This document shows, piece after piece, positions 1 through 9,252 of a DNA stretch of 64,000 nucleotides; positions within the stretch are counted from its first letter, which is position 1, and every line of letters starts with the position of its first letter. This stretch comes from Buchnera aphidicola (Acyrthosiphon lactucae) (GTDB lineage: Bacteria; Pseudomonadota; Gammaproteobacteria; Enterobacterales; Enterobacteriaceae). The stretch is from NCBI RefSeq assembly GCF_005083565.1, contig NZ_CP034891.1:124001-188000 (forward strand), given 5' to 3'. A program made the position numbers and the translations under genes. The notes beneath the pieces were generated by a model. It saw nothing but the letters and a program-made list of their open reading frames with translations, was not told the DNA's origin and did no database searches.

Positions 1-2
1 AA

Positions 3-1940
3 TGGACAAGTAAAAATTATTATTGTCCTATGGGAAATTTATTTTTTTCTATTTTACCAAAAATATTACATGCTAGTAATGTTATAAAAAATATAGATAC
101 TTTTCAATGGATTATAACACAAAAAGGTCGCGAATTAGATTTAAGTCATTTAAAAAATAGAAAAAAACAATTGGAAACATTGCTTTTTTTAAAGAAAAAA
201 AATATTTTAAATACTGAATTAAAAAAATATAATTTATCTCAAGTTATTTTAAAAAAATTGGAAATTCAAGAATTATGTGTAAAATATTTTGATTATAGAA
301 TATTTTTTAAAAAAAAATTTTTAAAAATAAAAAGAAATTTTTTTTTAAATAAAAAAATATCAATTATTCTTGACAATATTTTGATAAAAAAAAGTTTTTC
401 ATCTTGGTTATTAAGTGAAAATAATTTATATGCTAAAGTTAAATTTTATTTAGGTCTAATCAAATCAGTACTATATAAAAGTATGCAAATTTTAATTTTA
501 GTTCCTTATATTAAAAATATAAATATAATTTTAGTATTTTTAAAAAAATATTTTAATGTTTCTATTGATATCATTCATTCAAAATTAGCTAATACTAAAT
601 ACTTTAAAAATTGGATCAGAACAAAAAATGGTGAAAATTCTATTATTATTGGTACAAGAAAAAGTATTTTTTTACCTTTTTCGAATTTAGGAGTTATTAT
701 TATTTTTGAAGAACATAATTTAAGGTATAAAAGTATATATCAGTGTAGGTATAATGTTAGAGATTTAGGAATATTAAGAGCATATAAAGAGAATATACCT
801 ATAATTTTAGATTCAAATACTCCTTCATTAAAAACATTATATAATGTTTTACATAAAAAATGTTTTTATATTAAATTATATAAACATAATTATATTAATA
901 AATTAAATAACAGTATTATTGATTTAAAAAAAGATAAAATAAAATTTGGGCTATCTTTAACTTTAATAAATGAAATTTATAAAAATTCCCAAAAAAAACA
1001 AGTTTTATTAATTTTTAATAAATTTAATTTATTTTTTTTTGTATTAAAGTGTAGTAAATGTAATTTTATATTTGAATGTAGTAGTTGTCATAATTATTTA
1101 GAAATTAATGAATATCGTAATATTTTATTTTGTAAATTTTGTTTAATTCAGATCAAAAAACCAATTTTTTGTTCTAATTGTAGAAGTTTTCTTCTCCTTA
1201 TTATAAAAATAAGTATAGAAAAAATTGAAAATAAAATACAAAATCTTTTTCCAAAAATTCCATTATTTTTCTTATTAAATGAAAAAAATATAAATAAAAA
1301 CATACTAAATAAAAAAAATTTTGAATTTTATATTTCTAGTCCTTATATAATTATTACTACAGAAGAAATAGTTCAAAATTATTATTTTCCTCATATAAAA
1401 TTAATTGTTTTAATGTGTATTGATAATTATTTTCTTTCTTTTAACTTTCGTGCTATAGAATATTTTGCTCAATTTTATATTAATTTAAATCAACTAACTA
1501 AAAGTATTAAAAAATCATTTAAAATATTTATACAAACATCATTTCCTAATGATATAAATTTAAAAGAAATATGTAACAATGGATATTTTTCTTTTTCTAG
1601 GAAAATATTATCAATTAGAAAAAATTTTTTACTGCCTCCTTGGAATTTTCACAGTGTTGTTTATTCTGAAAGTTTATATGCTGAATATAATATAATTTTT
1701 TTAAATTTGATACGAAAAATATTAGAGAAAAAATCTAATAAAAATAATTTTTTTTTACGATTTGTGGGACCTCATAATTCTTTTTTATCAAAAAATAAAA
1801 AAAAACATTTCCATAAATTATTAATTGAATGTTCTTCACGTATTTTTCTTAAAATCATATTAAATGAATGTATTGATTTAATTAATATTTTTGATATTTC
1901 AAAACGAGTTAAATGGTTTATAGATGTTGAACCGAATTAA
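3..1940 (+). CDS. priA: PriA primosome protein, 5'-truncated by the window edge; helicase motifs degraded
   Basis: The reading frame is open through the left edge, and residues before the first ATG at 30 still align with E. coli PriA (tract around AADYYHHPIG), so the true start lies outside. PriA normally restarts stalled replication forks as a 3'-5' helicase and DnaB loader. Eight zinc-binding cysteines are intact (residues 341, 344, 350, 353, 368, 371, 381, 384 counted from the ATG at 30), and the C-terminal domain aligns to the end (RVKWFIDVEPN). The ATPase motifs do not survive: the Walker A position reads ENNLYAKVK (417-443), DEEH is FEEH (705-716), and the GRAGR motif VI is replaced around 1491-1505. 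The frame is uninterrupted over 600 codons, so it is probably still translated, but as a non-helicase protein. Confidence 0.93.
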   Translation, partial: WTSKNYYCPMGNLFFSILPKILHASNVIKNIDTFQWIITQKGRELDLSHLKNRKKQLETLLFLKKKNILNTELKKYNLSQVILKKLEIQELCVKYFDYRIFFKKKFLKIKRNFFLNKKISIILDNILIKKSFSSWLLSENNLYAKVKFYLGLIKSVLYKSMQILILVPYIKNINIILVFLKKYFNVSIDIIHSKLANTKYFKNWIRTKNGENSIIIGTRKSIFLPFSNLGVIIIFEEHNLRYKSIYQCRYNVRDLGILRAYKENIPIILDSNTPSLKTLYNVLHKKCFYIKLYKHNYINKLNNSIIDLKKDKIKFGLSLTLINEIYKNSQKKQVLLIFNKFNLFFFVLKCSKCNFIFECSSCHNYLEINEYRNILFCKFCLIQIKKPIFCSNCRSFLLLIIKISIEKIENKIQNLFPKIPLFFLLNEKNINKNILNKKNFEFYISSPYIIITTEEIVQNYYFPHIKLIVLMCIDNYFLSFNFRAIEYFAQFYINLNQLTKSIKKSFKIFIQTSFPNDINLKEICNNGYFSFSRKILSIRKNFLLPPWNFHSVVYSESLYAEYNIIFLNLIRKILEKKSNKNNFFLRFVGPHNSFLSKNKKKHFHKLLIECSSRIFLKIILNECIDLINIFDISKRVKWFIDVEPN

Positions 1941-2100
1941 TATTAATAAAATATATTTTGAGAAATAATTAATAATTTTATTTTTACTCGTTGAAGTTCT
2001 AATAAAATTAGAATAAAATATTTTTAAAAAAATGAAATATAAAATAATATAAAAATATTTTTTTTGTTTATTAAATGTATATATTAAAAAAGAGGCTTTA

Positions 2101-3369
2101 ATGAGTGAATTTAATTTAATTACAAGATTGCGTGATAGAGGTCTAATATCTCATATTGCAAACGAAGAAAGTTTAAGTAAACTCATGAAAAAAAACTCTA
2201 TTTCTCTTTATTGCGGTTTTGATCCTACAGATGAAAGTCTTCATATAGGTCACCTTTTACCTTTGATTACTTTAAAAAGATTTCAAATAGCAGGCCATAC
2301 TCCTATAATATTAATAGGAGGAGCTACAAGCTTAATCGGGGATCCTAGTTTTAAAGAAAAAGAACGTATTTTTAATACTAACAATAATATTAATAAATGG
2401 ACAGAAAAAATTAGCAAACAAATTTCTCAGTTTTTAGATTTTAATTCTAATAAAAACAGTGCGTTATTATTAAATAATAATATGTGGTTTAATAAGATGA
2501 ACATCTTATCGTTTTTACGAGATGTCGGAAAATATTTTTCAATTAATACGATGATTAATCGCGCAGCAGTTAAAAAACGGATCATCAGACCAGATCAAGG
2601 AATTTCATTTACAGAATTTTCTTATAATTTATTACAAGCATATGATTTTTTTATTTTAAATAAAAAATATCAAGTAGATCTCCAAATTGGCGGAGCTGAT
2701 CAATGGGGTAATATTTCTTCAGGAATGCATTTAATACATCGCAGATCCAAGAAAGAAGTACATGGTTTGACTGTTCCTCTTTTGATTCAATCTAATGGAA
2801 CTAAATTTGGAAAAACAGAATTAGGAACTATATGGTTAGATGCAAATAAAACTAGTCCTTATAAATTTTATCAGTTTTGGATGAATATAGAAGATTCTAA
2901 TGTATATTACTTTTTAAAGCTTTTTACTTTTATTAAAGTATCAGAAATTAATGAAAGAGAACAAAAAAAACACATTAACAATCAAATTATTAATGACAAG
3001 TCTTTTCTGGCAAAAAATATTACTCGTTTAGTACATGGAAAAGAAAATTTATTAGCAGTAGAAAGGATTACAGAATTTCTGTTTTTAAAAAATATCAATC
3101 ATATTCAAGAATCTGATTTAAAGCAATTAAAAAAAGATGGTATACCGTTTATTAACGTCGATCATATAAAAGATTTACAAGAAGCATTAGTATTAACTTC
3201 ATTAGCACAATCTCGAACTCAGGCTAAAAATATGATAATTTCTAATTCTATATCTATCAATACTCAGAAAATAAGAAAAAATCATATTTTTAATAGACAA
3301 GATAAATTATTTGGAAAGTTTACTTTATTATCTAGAGGAAAAAAAAATCATTCTTTATTATGCTGGTAG
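2101..3369 (+). CDS. tyrS: Tyrosyl-tRNA synthetase
   Basis: Charges tRNA-Tyr with tyrosine in the cytoplasm. It has 422 residues against 424 in E. coli. The class I signature HIGH is at residues 48-51, the tyrosine-pocket region GGADQWGN follows near 198-205, and the KMSKS-equivalent loop reads KFGKT at 235-239, as in bacterial TyrRS. An S4-like RNA-binding domain closes the protein (VLTSLAQSRTQAKNMI region). The ATG at 2101 is preceded by a short purine-rich stretch (aaaagagg). The stop codon lies one base from the stop of the convergent sufA, so no separate terminator fits between them. Confidence 0.97.
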   Translation: MSEFNLITRLRDRGLISHIANEESLSKLMKKNSISLYCGFDPTDESLHIGHLLPLITLKRFQIAGHTPIILIGGATSLIGDPSFKEKERIFNTNNNINKWTEKISKQISQFLDFNSNKNSALLLNNNMWFNKMNILSFLRDVGKYFSINTMINRAAVKKRIIRPDQGISFTEFSYNLLQAYDFFILNKKYQVDLQIGGADQWGNISSGMHLIHRRSKKEVHGLTVPLLIQSNGTKFGKTELGTIWLDANKTSPYKFYQFWMNIEDSNVYYFLKLFTFIKVSEINEREQKKHINNQIINDKSFLAKNITRLVHGKENLLAVERITEFLFLKNINHIQESDLKQLKKDGIPFINVDHIKDLQEALVLTSLAQSRTQAKNMIISNSISINTQKIRKNHIFNRQDKLFGKFTLLSRGKKNHSLLCW

Positions 3370-3370
3370 T

Positions 3371-3769
3371 CTATTTTAAATTAATCGAAAAACTTTCACC
3401 ACAACCGCAAAATTTATCTAATTTAGCATTATAAAATTTAAATATTTTATTAATATTACTTGTTATGAAATCTATTTTAACTCCTTCTAAAAATGGTATG
3501 TCTTTAGAAAATATATATACCAGAATGTTTTTATAAAAAAAACTAATTTCTTTTTCATTTTTTTCCTTTTTAAATTCTGAAGATTTTACTAAATTCATAG
3601 TATAACGAAATCCTGCACATCCTGATTTTTTTATACTTAATCTTATTCCTATATTATCAGTATTTAAATTAATGAGAAATAAAATTTGTTTCATAGCATC
3701 TTCAGTTATTGTAATATTTTTATATATACTTTTTTTTGTTAAATAAGTATTAACTATATTTTTATTCAT
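3371..3769 (-). CDS. sufA: A-type iron-sulfur carrier SufA
   Basis: A HesB/IscA-family scaffold or carrier that passes [Fe-S] clusters to apo-enzymes; complex I and IspH in this window would be clients. It has 132 residues against 122 in E. coli SufA, with about ten extra at the N-terminus. The three cluster-ligand cysteines are present: Cys51 in GCAGF, and Cys121 and Cys123 in CGCGESF. The tract NKIFKFYNAK matches SufA better than IscA or ErpA, and in E. coli sufA also lies near ydiK and aroH, which supports the assignment. It is transcribed alone, convergent with tyrS and divergent from ydiK. No sufBCDSE genes follow here. Confidence 0.9.
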   Translation of the reverse strand: MNKNIVNTYLTKKSIYKNITITEDAMKQILFLINLNTDNIGIRLSIKKSGCAGFRYTMNLVKSSEFKKEKNEKEISFFYKNILVYIFSKDIPFLEGVKIDFITSNINKIFKFYNAKLDKFCGCGESFSINLK

Positions 3770-4006
3770 GATTTCCTCTTTTTTTAAAAAATATATCGAC
3801 AGAAATAAAAAAATAATTATATATAATACATTCTATTATAAATAAGTTTGTATATTTTAAACAATATTATTTTTTATTAATTATTTTATAAATTTTAATG
3901 TTATAATTATTTTTTATTTCTTAAGAAATGTAAAAATTTTTATAAAACTACGTTAATTTCATAAAAAATTATTTATAATATAAAAATATTGAGGTACAAC
4001 AATTAT

Positions 4007-5089
4007 ATGCAAAATCCAACAGAGAAAATGGATTTATCGCAATCTATTTTGTCACTGATATTTATTGTGTCTATGGGTGTAATCAGTTTTTTAGTCATTC
4101 ATCCATTTATATTAGGATTTTCTTGGGCTAGTATGATTGTAATTGCCACTTGGCCTCTTATGTTAAAAATACAAAAATTTTTAGGTGGAAAACGTTCGCT
4201 TGCTGTATTAATGATGATCATAATTTTACTTCTTTTATTTATAATTCCAGTATTTTTTTTAGTGAATAGCTTAATTGCAACAAGCATACCTCTAATTCAT
4301 TGGTTAGGTTCAAATACCTTGGAATTTCCAGAATTATTATGGTTACAAGATATTCCTCTTATTGGTAAAAAAATATTTATTAGTTATCAAAAATTATTAG
4401 ATAGTGATGGAGGTGAATTAATTCGTGAAGTAAAGCCTTATATGGGACGTACAACTGAATTTTTTATAATCCAAGTTAAAAATTGTGGATTATTTGTTAT
4501 ACATTTATTACTGATGTTATTTTTTAGTGCTTTATTATATTGGAATGGTGAAAAAATTAGCAGTGCTATCCGTCATTTTGCAATGCAACTTAGCAAAAAA
4601 AATGGTGAAGCTATTATTTTACTAGCTACTCAAGCAGTTAGAGCTGTTGCATTAGGTGTTGCAGTAACAGCTTTTATTCAAGCTCTATTATCTGGTATAG
4701 GATTATTAATTTCTGGTGTTCCTTATTGGGCGTTATTGATGATAATAATTTTTTTTTCATGTTTAATACAATTAGGACCATTACCTATTTTAATACCTTC
4801 AATTATGTGGCTTTATTGGAATAATAATACTACTTGGGGTACAATATTGTTAATTTGGAGTTGTCTTGTATTTATACTTGATCATATACTTAGACCATTT
4901 TTCATACGTATAGGAGCTGATTTACCGATTTTATTAACTTTATCCGGAGTCATTGGTGGTTTATTAGCTTTTGGCATTATTGGTTTATTTGTTGGTCCAG
5001 TGGTATTAGTAATATTTTATCGTTTAATCATATCATGGATGTATGGAGTTTCAATTGCATCTTTTTTAGAAAATACATCGTTAAAATAG
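4007..5089 (+). CDS. ydiK: YdiK, AI-2E family transporter-like inner-membrane protein
   Basis: A multi-spanning inner-membrane protein of the AI-2 exporter (TqsA/PerM) family. The substrate is unknown in E. coli and cannot be inferred here. Alternating hydrophobic segments run the whole length, and conserved blocks match E. coli YdiK (FSALLYWNGE, AVRAVALGVAVTAFIQA, LGPLPILIPSIMWLYW, GADLPILLTLSGVIGGL). I chose the ATG at 4007 (360 residues; E. coli 370) because it has a gagg sequence 12 bases upstream; an in-frame TTG at 3989 would place that sequence inside the gene. Retention of a non-essential E. coli transporter in so reduced a genome suggests it still moves something useful across the symbiont membrane. 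Confidence 0.9.
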   Translation: MQNPTEKMDLSQSILSLIFIVSMGVISFLVIHPFILGFSWASMIVIATWPLMLKIQKFLGGKRSLAVLMMIIILLLLFIIPVFFLVNSLIATSIPLIHWLGSNTLEFPELLWLQDIPLIGKKIFISYQKLLDSDGGELIREVKPYMGRTTEFFIIQVKNCGLFVIHLLLMLFFSALLYWNGEKISSAIRHFAMQLSKKNGEAIILLATQAVRAVALGVAVTAFIQALLSGIGLLISGVPYWALLMIIIFFSCLIQLGPLPILIPSIMWLYWNNNTTWGTILLIWSCLVFILDHILRPFFIRIGADLPILLTLSGVIGGLLAFGIIGLFVGPVVLVIFYRLIISWMYGVSIASFLENTSLK

Positions 5090-5452
5090 AATTTTAATTA
5101 ATATTAAAACAATAGACAAAATAAATACTTTTAATTAAATAAAATCTAAATTATGATAAAATATAAAGAATGATTTAGTTATATTTAACTATTAGTCAAA
5201 AGAAATTGAATCATATTATATAAATTTAATTTTTTTGTAATATTTGATCTTAACGTTTTTCTTATTTAAAACTTCTATCATATTATTTAAAGTATACTAT
5301 TAAAAATTTTTCTCCCTAATATTATTAAATTTTTTCTATCAAGTATTTAAAGAAACTATTAGAAATGAGATTGTAACACTGGTTAGGTTTTCGTAATTAT
5401 TATGACGTCTTCATATTTTTACTAGAATAAAAAGCTCATTTTAGAGAACAAA
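5090..5452. other. Non-coding spacer ydiK-aroH, 363 bp
   Basis: I see no reading frame, RNA fold or protein remnant here. In E. coli many genes lie between ydiK and aroH, including ppsR just upstream of aroH, but I could not recognise any remnant of them. The last 80 bases are slightly richer in G+C (around 5365-5410) and probably hold the aroH promoter. A TTGTAA-like -35 at about 5371 is possible, but in this base composition I do not trust it. Confidence 0.5.
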
Positions 5453-6499
5453 ATGAAAAAAACAGATGAACTACGTACAATACGAATTGATCCATTAATA
5501 ACTCCATCTGAATTAGCAAAGCAATATGCAATTACTTCAGAGATCATGGATACTGTTATTGCAACAAGACAAAATATTGCGCGTATTATGACTGGACAAG
5601 ATTTGCGACTACTTGTTGTGATAGGTCCATGTTCAGTTCATGATCCGATCGCTGCAGTAGAATATGCACATCGATTATATGAATTGCGAATAAAATATAA
5701 AGATCGCCTTGAAATTATAATGCGTACATATTTTGAAAAACCAAGAACAGTTGTTGGATGGAAAGGATTGATTTCAGACCCAGATTTAAATGGAACTTTT
5801 CGAGTTAATCATGGATTGGCTTTAGCGCGTAAATTATTACTAGATATAAATTCATTAGGTATGCCTGCAGCAACTGAATTTCTTGATATGGTTATAGGGC
5901 AATTTATCGCAGATTTAATTAGTTGGGGTGCTATTGGGGCAAGAACAACTGAAAGTCAAATACATAGAGAAATGGCATCTGCTCTTTCTTGTCCAGTAGG
6001 TTTTAAAAATGGTACCGATGGTAATATACGAATTGCAATTGATGCTATTCGTGCAGCAAAAGTACGCCATTTATTTTTAGCACCTAATAAAGATGGGCAA
6101 ATGACGATTAATCATACTAGTGGTAATCCATACGGGCATATAATTATGAGAGGTGGTCGTTCTCCTAATTATCATTCTGATGATATTAATTTAGCAGTAA
6201 AAAGTTTACGTGAGTTTAATTTATTAGAACATTTAATGATTGATTTTAGTCACGGCAATTGTTTAAAAGAATATCTTCGTCAAAAAAATGTTTCTAATTC
6301 TGTTGCATATCAAATTTCTCATGGTTGTAAAGCTATTTTTGGTGTTATGATTGAAAGTTTTTTAGAAGAAGGTTTCCAACCAGTAATTAAGAATAAACCA
6401 TTAATATATGGTAAATCAATTACTGATGCTTGTTTAAATTGGAAAGATAGTACTTTAATTATTAAACAATTAGCAGATGCTGTAGATGCTCGTTTTTAA
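5453..6499 (+). CDS. aroH: 3-deoxy-7-phosphoheptulonate (DAHP) synthase, AroH type
   Basis: Catalyses the first step of the shikimate pathway, condensing phosphoenolpyruvate and erythrose 4-phosphate. In aphid symbionts this feeds tryptophan and phenylalanine supply to the host. The length is 348 residues, identical to E. coli AroH. The tract HREMASALSCPVGFKNGTDG matches AroH rather than AroF (GLSMP) or AroG (HRELASG). Metal and substrate motifs are intact (IGPCSVHD, RTYFEKPRT, DFSHGNC). The spelling is more conserved than that of its neighbours. The gene stands alone, with a long spacer upstream and a strong terminator just after the stop. I see no convincing TrpR operator, so feedback at the enzyme level may be the only tryptophan control. 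Confidence 0.97.
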   Translation: MKKTDELRTIRIDPLITPSELAKQYAITSEIMDTVIATRQNIARIMTGQDLRLLVVIGPCSVHDPIAAVEYAHRLYELRIKYKDRLEIIMRTYFEKPRTVVGWKGLISDPDLNGTFRVNHGLALARKLLLDINSLGMPAATEFLDMVIGQFIADLISWGAIGARTTESQIHREMASALSCPVGFKNGTDGNIRIAIDAIRAAKVRHLFLAPNKDGQMTINHTSGNPYGHIIMRGGRSPNYHSDDINLAVKSLREFNLLEHLMIDFSHGNCLKEYLRQKNVSNSVAYQISHGCKAIFGVMIESFLEEGFQPVIKNKPLIYGKSITDACLNWKDSTLIIKQLADAVDARF

Positions 6500-6504
6500 T
6501 TTAT

Positions 6505-6537
6505 ATGCTAGTCAAAAAATTTGACTAGCATCGTTTT
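6505..6537 (+). terminator. Rho-independent terminator of aroH
   Basis: A perfect 12-bp stem (6505-6516 with 6520-6531, ATGCTAGTCAAA and its complement) with a 3-base loop starts six bases after the aroH stop and is followed by CGTTTTA. It is one of the clearest terminators in the window and implies that thrS has its own promoter in 6540-6690. Confidence 0.85.
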
Positions 6538-6693
6538 ATAACTTTTGATTTTTTTTAATATAAAATTAATATCTATATTTTATGTATCAGAAAAAATCTT
6601 TTTTATTAAATAATATTTAATATAAAAATATTTTATAAATATTTGATTTTTTTAGACAATAAACAATTAATATTTTAAATTAAGGACTTAAGA

Positions 6694-8622
6694 ATGCCTG
6701 TAATAAGATTTTGTGATGGAAGTCAGCAGGTGTACGAGCATTCTGTTTCATTGATAGACATTATTAAAAATAAAAAACCTAGTATTATGAAATCTCTTTT
6801 CGCAATTTCTGTTAATAGTCACTTTTCAAATTTAAATACTTTAATAAAAAAAGATTCTTTTATAGAATTTATTCAGGAAAAAGATAATAAAATATTAAAT
6901 ATTATTCGATATTCTTGCGTTCAACTTTTAAGTTATGCTGTAAAAAATATATGGCCAATTTCAAAAATTGCAACAAGCAATATTATAGAAAACGGTTTTT
7001 ATTGTGATATAGATTGTGAAAGAAAAATTTCAGGAGAAGATCTAATTTTATTAGAAAATAATATGAAAATTCTTGTAAAAAAAGAATATGTTATTTCAAA
7101 TAAACTCGTTTCTTATTCTGAAGCAAGAGAAATATTTAAAAAATCTTCTGAAAAATATAAACTTTCTTTAATTGATAAAAAAAATAATTTTAAAAACAAA
7201 GTTTCTTTGTATTATCATGAAAATTATGTGGATATTGATATAGGAATGCAAGTTTTTAATATAAAATTTTGTAAATATTTTAAATTACAGAAAATTGGAG
7301 GTGTTTACTGGGAGAATAACAAAAAAAATAAAATGTTACAACGTATTTACGGTACTGCTTGGTCTAATAAAAAAGAATTAGATAAACATCTCAACTATTT
7401 AAATGAACTAGAAAAAAGAGATCATAGAAAAATTGGGAAATTTCTTGAATTGTATCATATGCAAGAAGAATCTCCAGGTATGATTTTCTGGCATAATCAA
7501 GGCTGGATTATTTTTAATGAATTACAAAATTTTGTACGTTTAAAACTAAAAGAATATCAATATAAAGAAGTTAAAACACCATTATTGTTAGATAAAATAA
7601 TATGGCAGAAAAGTGGACACTGGGATAATTATAAGCATGCTATTTTTACTACATTATCAGAACATCGAGAATATTGTATTAAACCAATGAATTGTCCTGG
7701 ACATGTACAAATTTTTAATAGCAAATTAACATCTTATCGCGATTTACCTATTCGTATGGCAGAATTTGGTAGTTGTCATCGTAATGAACCTTCAGGTTCT
7801 CTACATGGTTTAATGCGAGTACGTAATTTTACTCAAGATGACGCCCATATATTTTGTACTAAAGAACAAGTACGTTCTGAAATTAATGATTGTATTAAAA
7901 TGATATATGATTTGTATAGTACATTTAATTTTAAAAAAATATTAGTTAAATTGTCTACTCGTCCAGAAAAACGTATTGGTACTGATTCTTTGTGGAATGA
8001 ATCAGAAAAAGATTTATCTGATATGTTGTTAGAAAATCATTTATCATTTGAATATCAATCAGGAGAAGGTGCTTTCTATGGACCTAAAATTGAATTTATT
8101 TTGCAAGATTCTTTAGATCGCAATTGGCAATGTGGAACAATTCAACTTGATTTTTATTTGCCATTACGTTTAAATTCGTTTTATGTTGATGAACATAATG
8201 AACGCAAAGTACCTGTAATTATTCATCGTGCTATATTAGGTTCTATAGAACGATTTATTGGTATATTAATTGAAGAGTGTTCAGGTAGTTTACCAACATG
8301 GTTGTCTCCTATACAAGTAGTAATAATTAGCATTAATGATATTAGTTCAGATTATGTTAAAAAATTATTTAAAAAATTTTCTGATATGAATATCCGTGTA
8401 GAATCTGATTTAAGAAATGAAAAAATAGGTTTTAAAATTCGAGAACATACACTGCGTCGAATTCCCTATATATTAATTTGTGGTGAGAAAGAAATTAGTT
8501 CTAAAAAAATATCCGTTCGAAATAGAAATGGTCATAATTTTGGAATGGTTGATATTGATTTTTTTATTCAAAAGTTACAAGAAGAAATTATTACTCGTAA
8601 CTTTTATCAAATGGAGGAATGA
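6694..8622 (+). CDS. thrS: Threonyl-tRNA synthetase with a degenerate editing site
   Basis: Charges tRNA-Thr. It has 642 residues, the same as E. coli, so numbering is directly comparable. The TGS domain is at about 1-60, the N2 editing domain at about 62-224, the class II catalytic core at about 243-534 and the anticodon-binding domain after that. The catalytic zinc ligands Cys334, His385 and His511 are all present and the core is well conserved (PMNCPGHVQIF, RNEPSGSLHGLMRVR). The editing site is not: the HxxxH motif (His73, His77) reads Tyr73 and Gln77, Cys182 is Asp and His186 is Gln; Asp180 remains. The protein should aminoacylate but not clear Ser-tRNA-Thr. The stop codon lies inside the ribosome-binding region of infC, so translation of the two is probably coupled. 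Confidence 0.97.
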   Translation: MPVIRFCDGSQQVYEHSVSLIDIIKNKKPSIMKSLFAISVNSHFSNLNTLIKKDSFIEFIQEKDNKILNIIRYSCVQLLSYAVKNIWPISKIATSNIIENGFYCDIDCERKISGEDLILLENNMKILVKKEYVISNKLVSYSEAREIFKKSSEKYKLSLIDKKNNFKNKVSLYYHENYVDIDIGMQVFNIKFCKYFKLQKIGGVYWENNKKNKMLQRIYGTAWSNKKELDKHLNYLNELEKRDHRKIGKFLELYHMQEESPGMIFWHNQGWIIFNELQNFVRLKLKEYQYKEVKTPLLLDKIIWQKSGHWDNYKHAIFTTLSEHREYCIKPMNCPGHVQIFNSKLTSYRDLPIRMAEFGSCHRNEPSGSLHGLMRVRNFTQDDAHIFCTKEQVRSEINDCIKMIYDLYSTFNFKKILVKLSTRPEKRIGTDSLWNESEKDLSDMLLENHLSFEYQSGEGAFYGPKIEFILQDSLDRNWQCGTIQLDFYLPLRLNSFYVDEHNERKVPVIIHRAILGSIERFIGILIEECSGSLPTWLSPIQVVIISINDISSDYVKKLFKKFSDMNIRVESDLRNEKIGFKIREHTLRRIPYILICGEKEISSKKISVRNRNGHNFGMVDIDFFIQKLQEEIITRNFYQMEE

Positions 8623-8628
8623 AGTATT
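8613..8628 (+). promoter_or_regulatory. Strong Shine-Dalgarno plus AUU start codon of infC
   Basis: GGAGG at 8613-8617 lies eight bases before ATT at 8626. The AUU start of infC is the basis of IF3 autoregulation in E. coli, because IF3 rejects non-canonical start codons. Both the rare codon and an unusually strong ribosome-binding site for this genome are kept, overlapping the thrS stop codon. Confidence 0.85.
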
Positions 8629-9165
8629 AAAGGTGGAAAAAGAATTCAATTAACACGTCCTAATCGAATTAATAATGAGATACGTGCTATTAAAGTTCGT
8701 CTTACAGGAATTGAAGGCGACCAAATTGGTATAGTTAATTTACGTGAAGCTTTAGAAAAATCTGAGGAATTAGGATTAGATTTAGTTGAAATTAGTCCAA
8801 ATGCCGAACCTCCTGTTTGTCGTATTATGGATTATGGAAAGTTTCTTTATGAAAAAAGTAAATCTTCCAAGGAACAGAAAAAAAAACAAAAAGTAATTCA
8901 GATAAAAGAAATAAAATTTCGGCCAGGAACTGATGAAAGCGATTATCAAGTTAAATTACGTAATTTAATACGTTTTTTGGAAGATGGTGATAAAGCTAAA
9001 ATTACTTTAAGATTTAGAGGTCGAGAAATGGCACATCAAAAAATTGGTGTTGATGTGTTAAATAGAGTGAAAAATGATTTATTTGAGTTAGCAACTGTAG
9101 AATCTTTTCCATCTAAAATTGAAGGTCGACAAATGATAATGATTTTAGCACCAAAAAAGAAATAG
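8626..9165 (+). CDS. infC: Translation initiation factor IF-3 (AUU start)
   Basis: Binds the 30S subunit, blocks premature 50S joining and checks the start codon. From ATT at 8626 the product is 179 residues (E. coli 180) and begins [15 protein letters not shown], colinear with E. coli from the first residue. An internal ATG at 8827 would remove the whole N-terminal domain and give only 112 residues, so I reject it as the start. Linker and C-domain motifs are intact ([31 protein letters not shown]). The gene sits in the conserved thrS-infC-rpmI-rplT order. IF3 is expected to repress its own AUU start. Confidence 0.95.
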   Translation: MKGGKRIQLTRPNRINNEIRAIKVRLTGIEGDQIGIVNLREALEKSEELGLDLVEISPNAEPPVCRIMDYGKFLYEKSKSSKEQKKKQKVIQIKEIKFRPGTDESDYQVKLRNLIRFLEDGDKAKITLRFRGREMAHQKIGVDVLNRVKNDLFELATVESFPSKIEGRQMIMILAPKKK

Positions 9166-9252
9166 TAATTTTTAATTATATTTTTTAGAATTGATATATA
9201 AATTATTTAAGCAATTTTTTATATTTTTTTTATAATTTAAATGAAACAGTTT

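Noticed and set aside
5410..5440. A possible TrpR operator half-site (actag) before aroH
   Set aside because: Only one half-site is seen, with no dyad; too short to mean anything in this composition.
8827..9165. A 112-residue IF3-like protein starting at ATG
   Set aside because: It would lack the whole N-terminal domain; the ATT at 8626 gives the full-length family protein.
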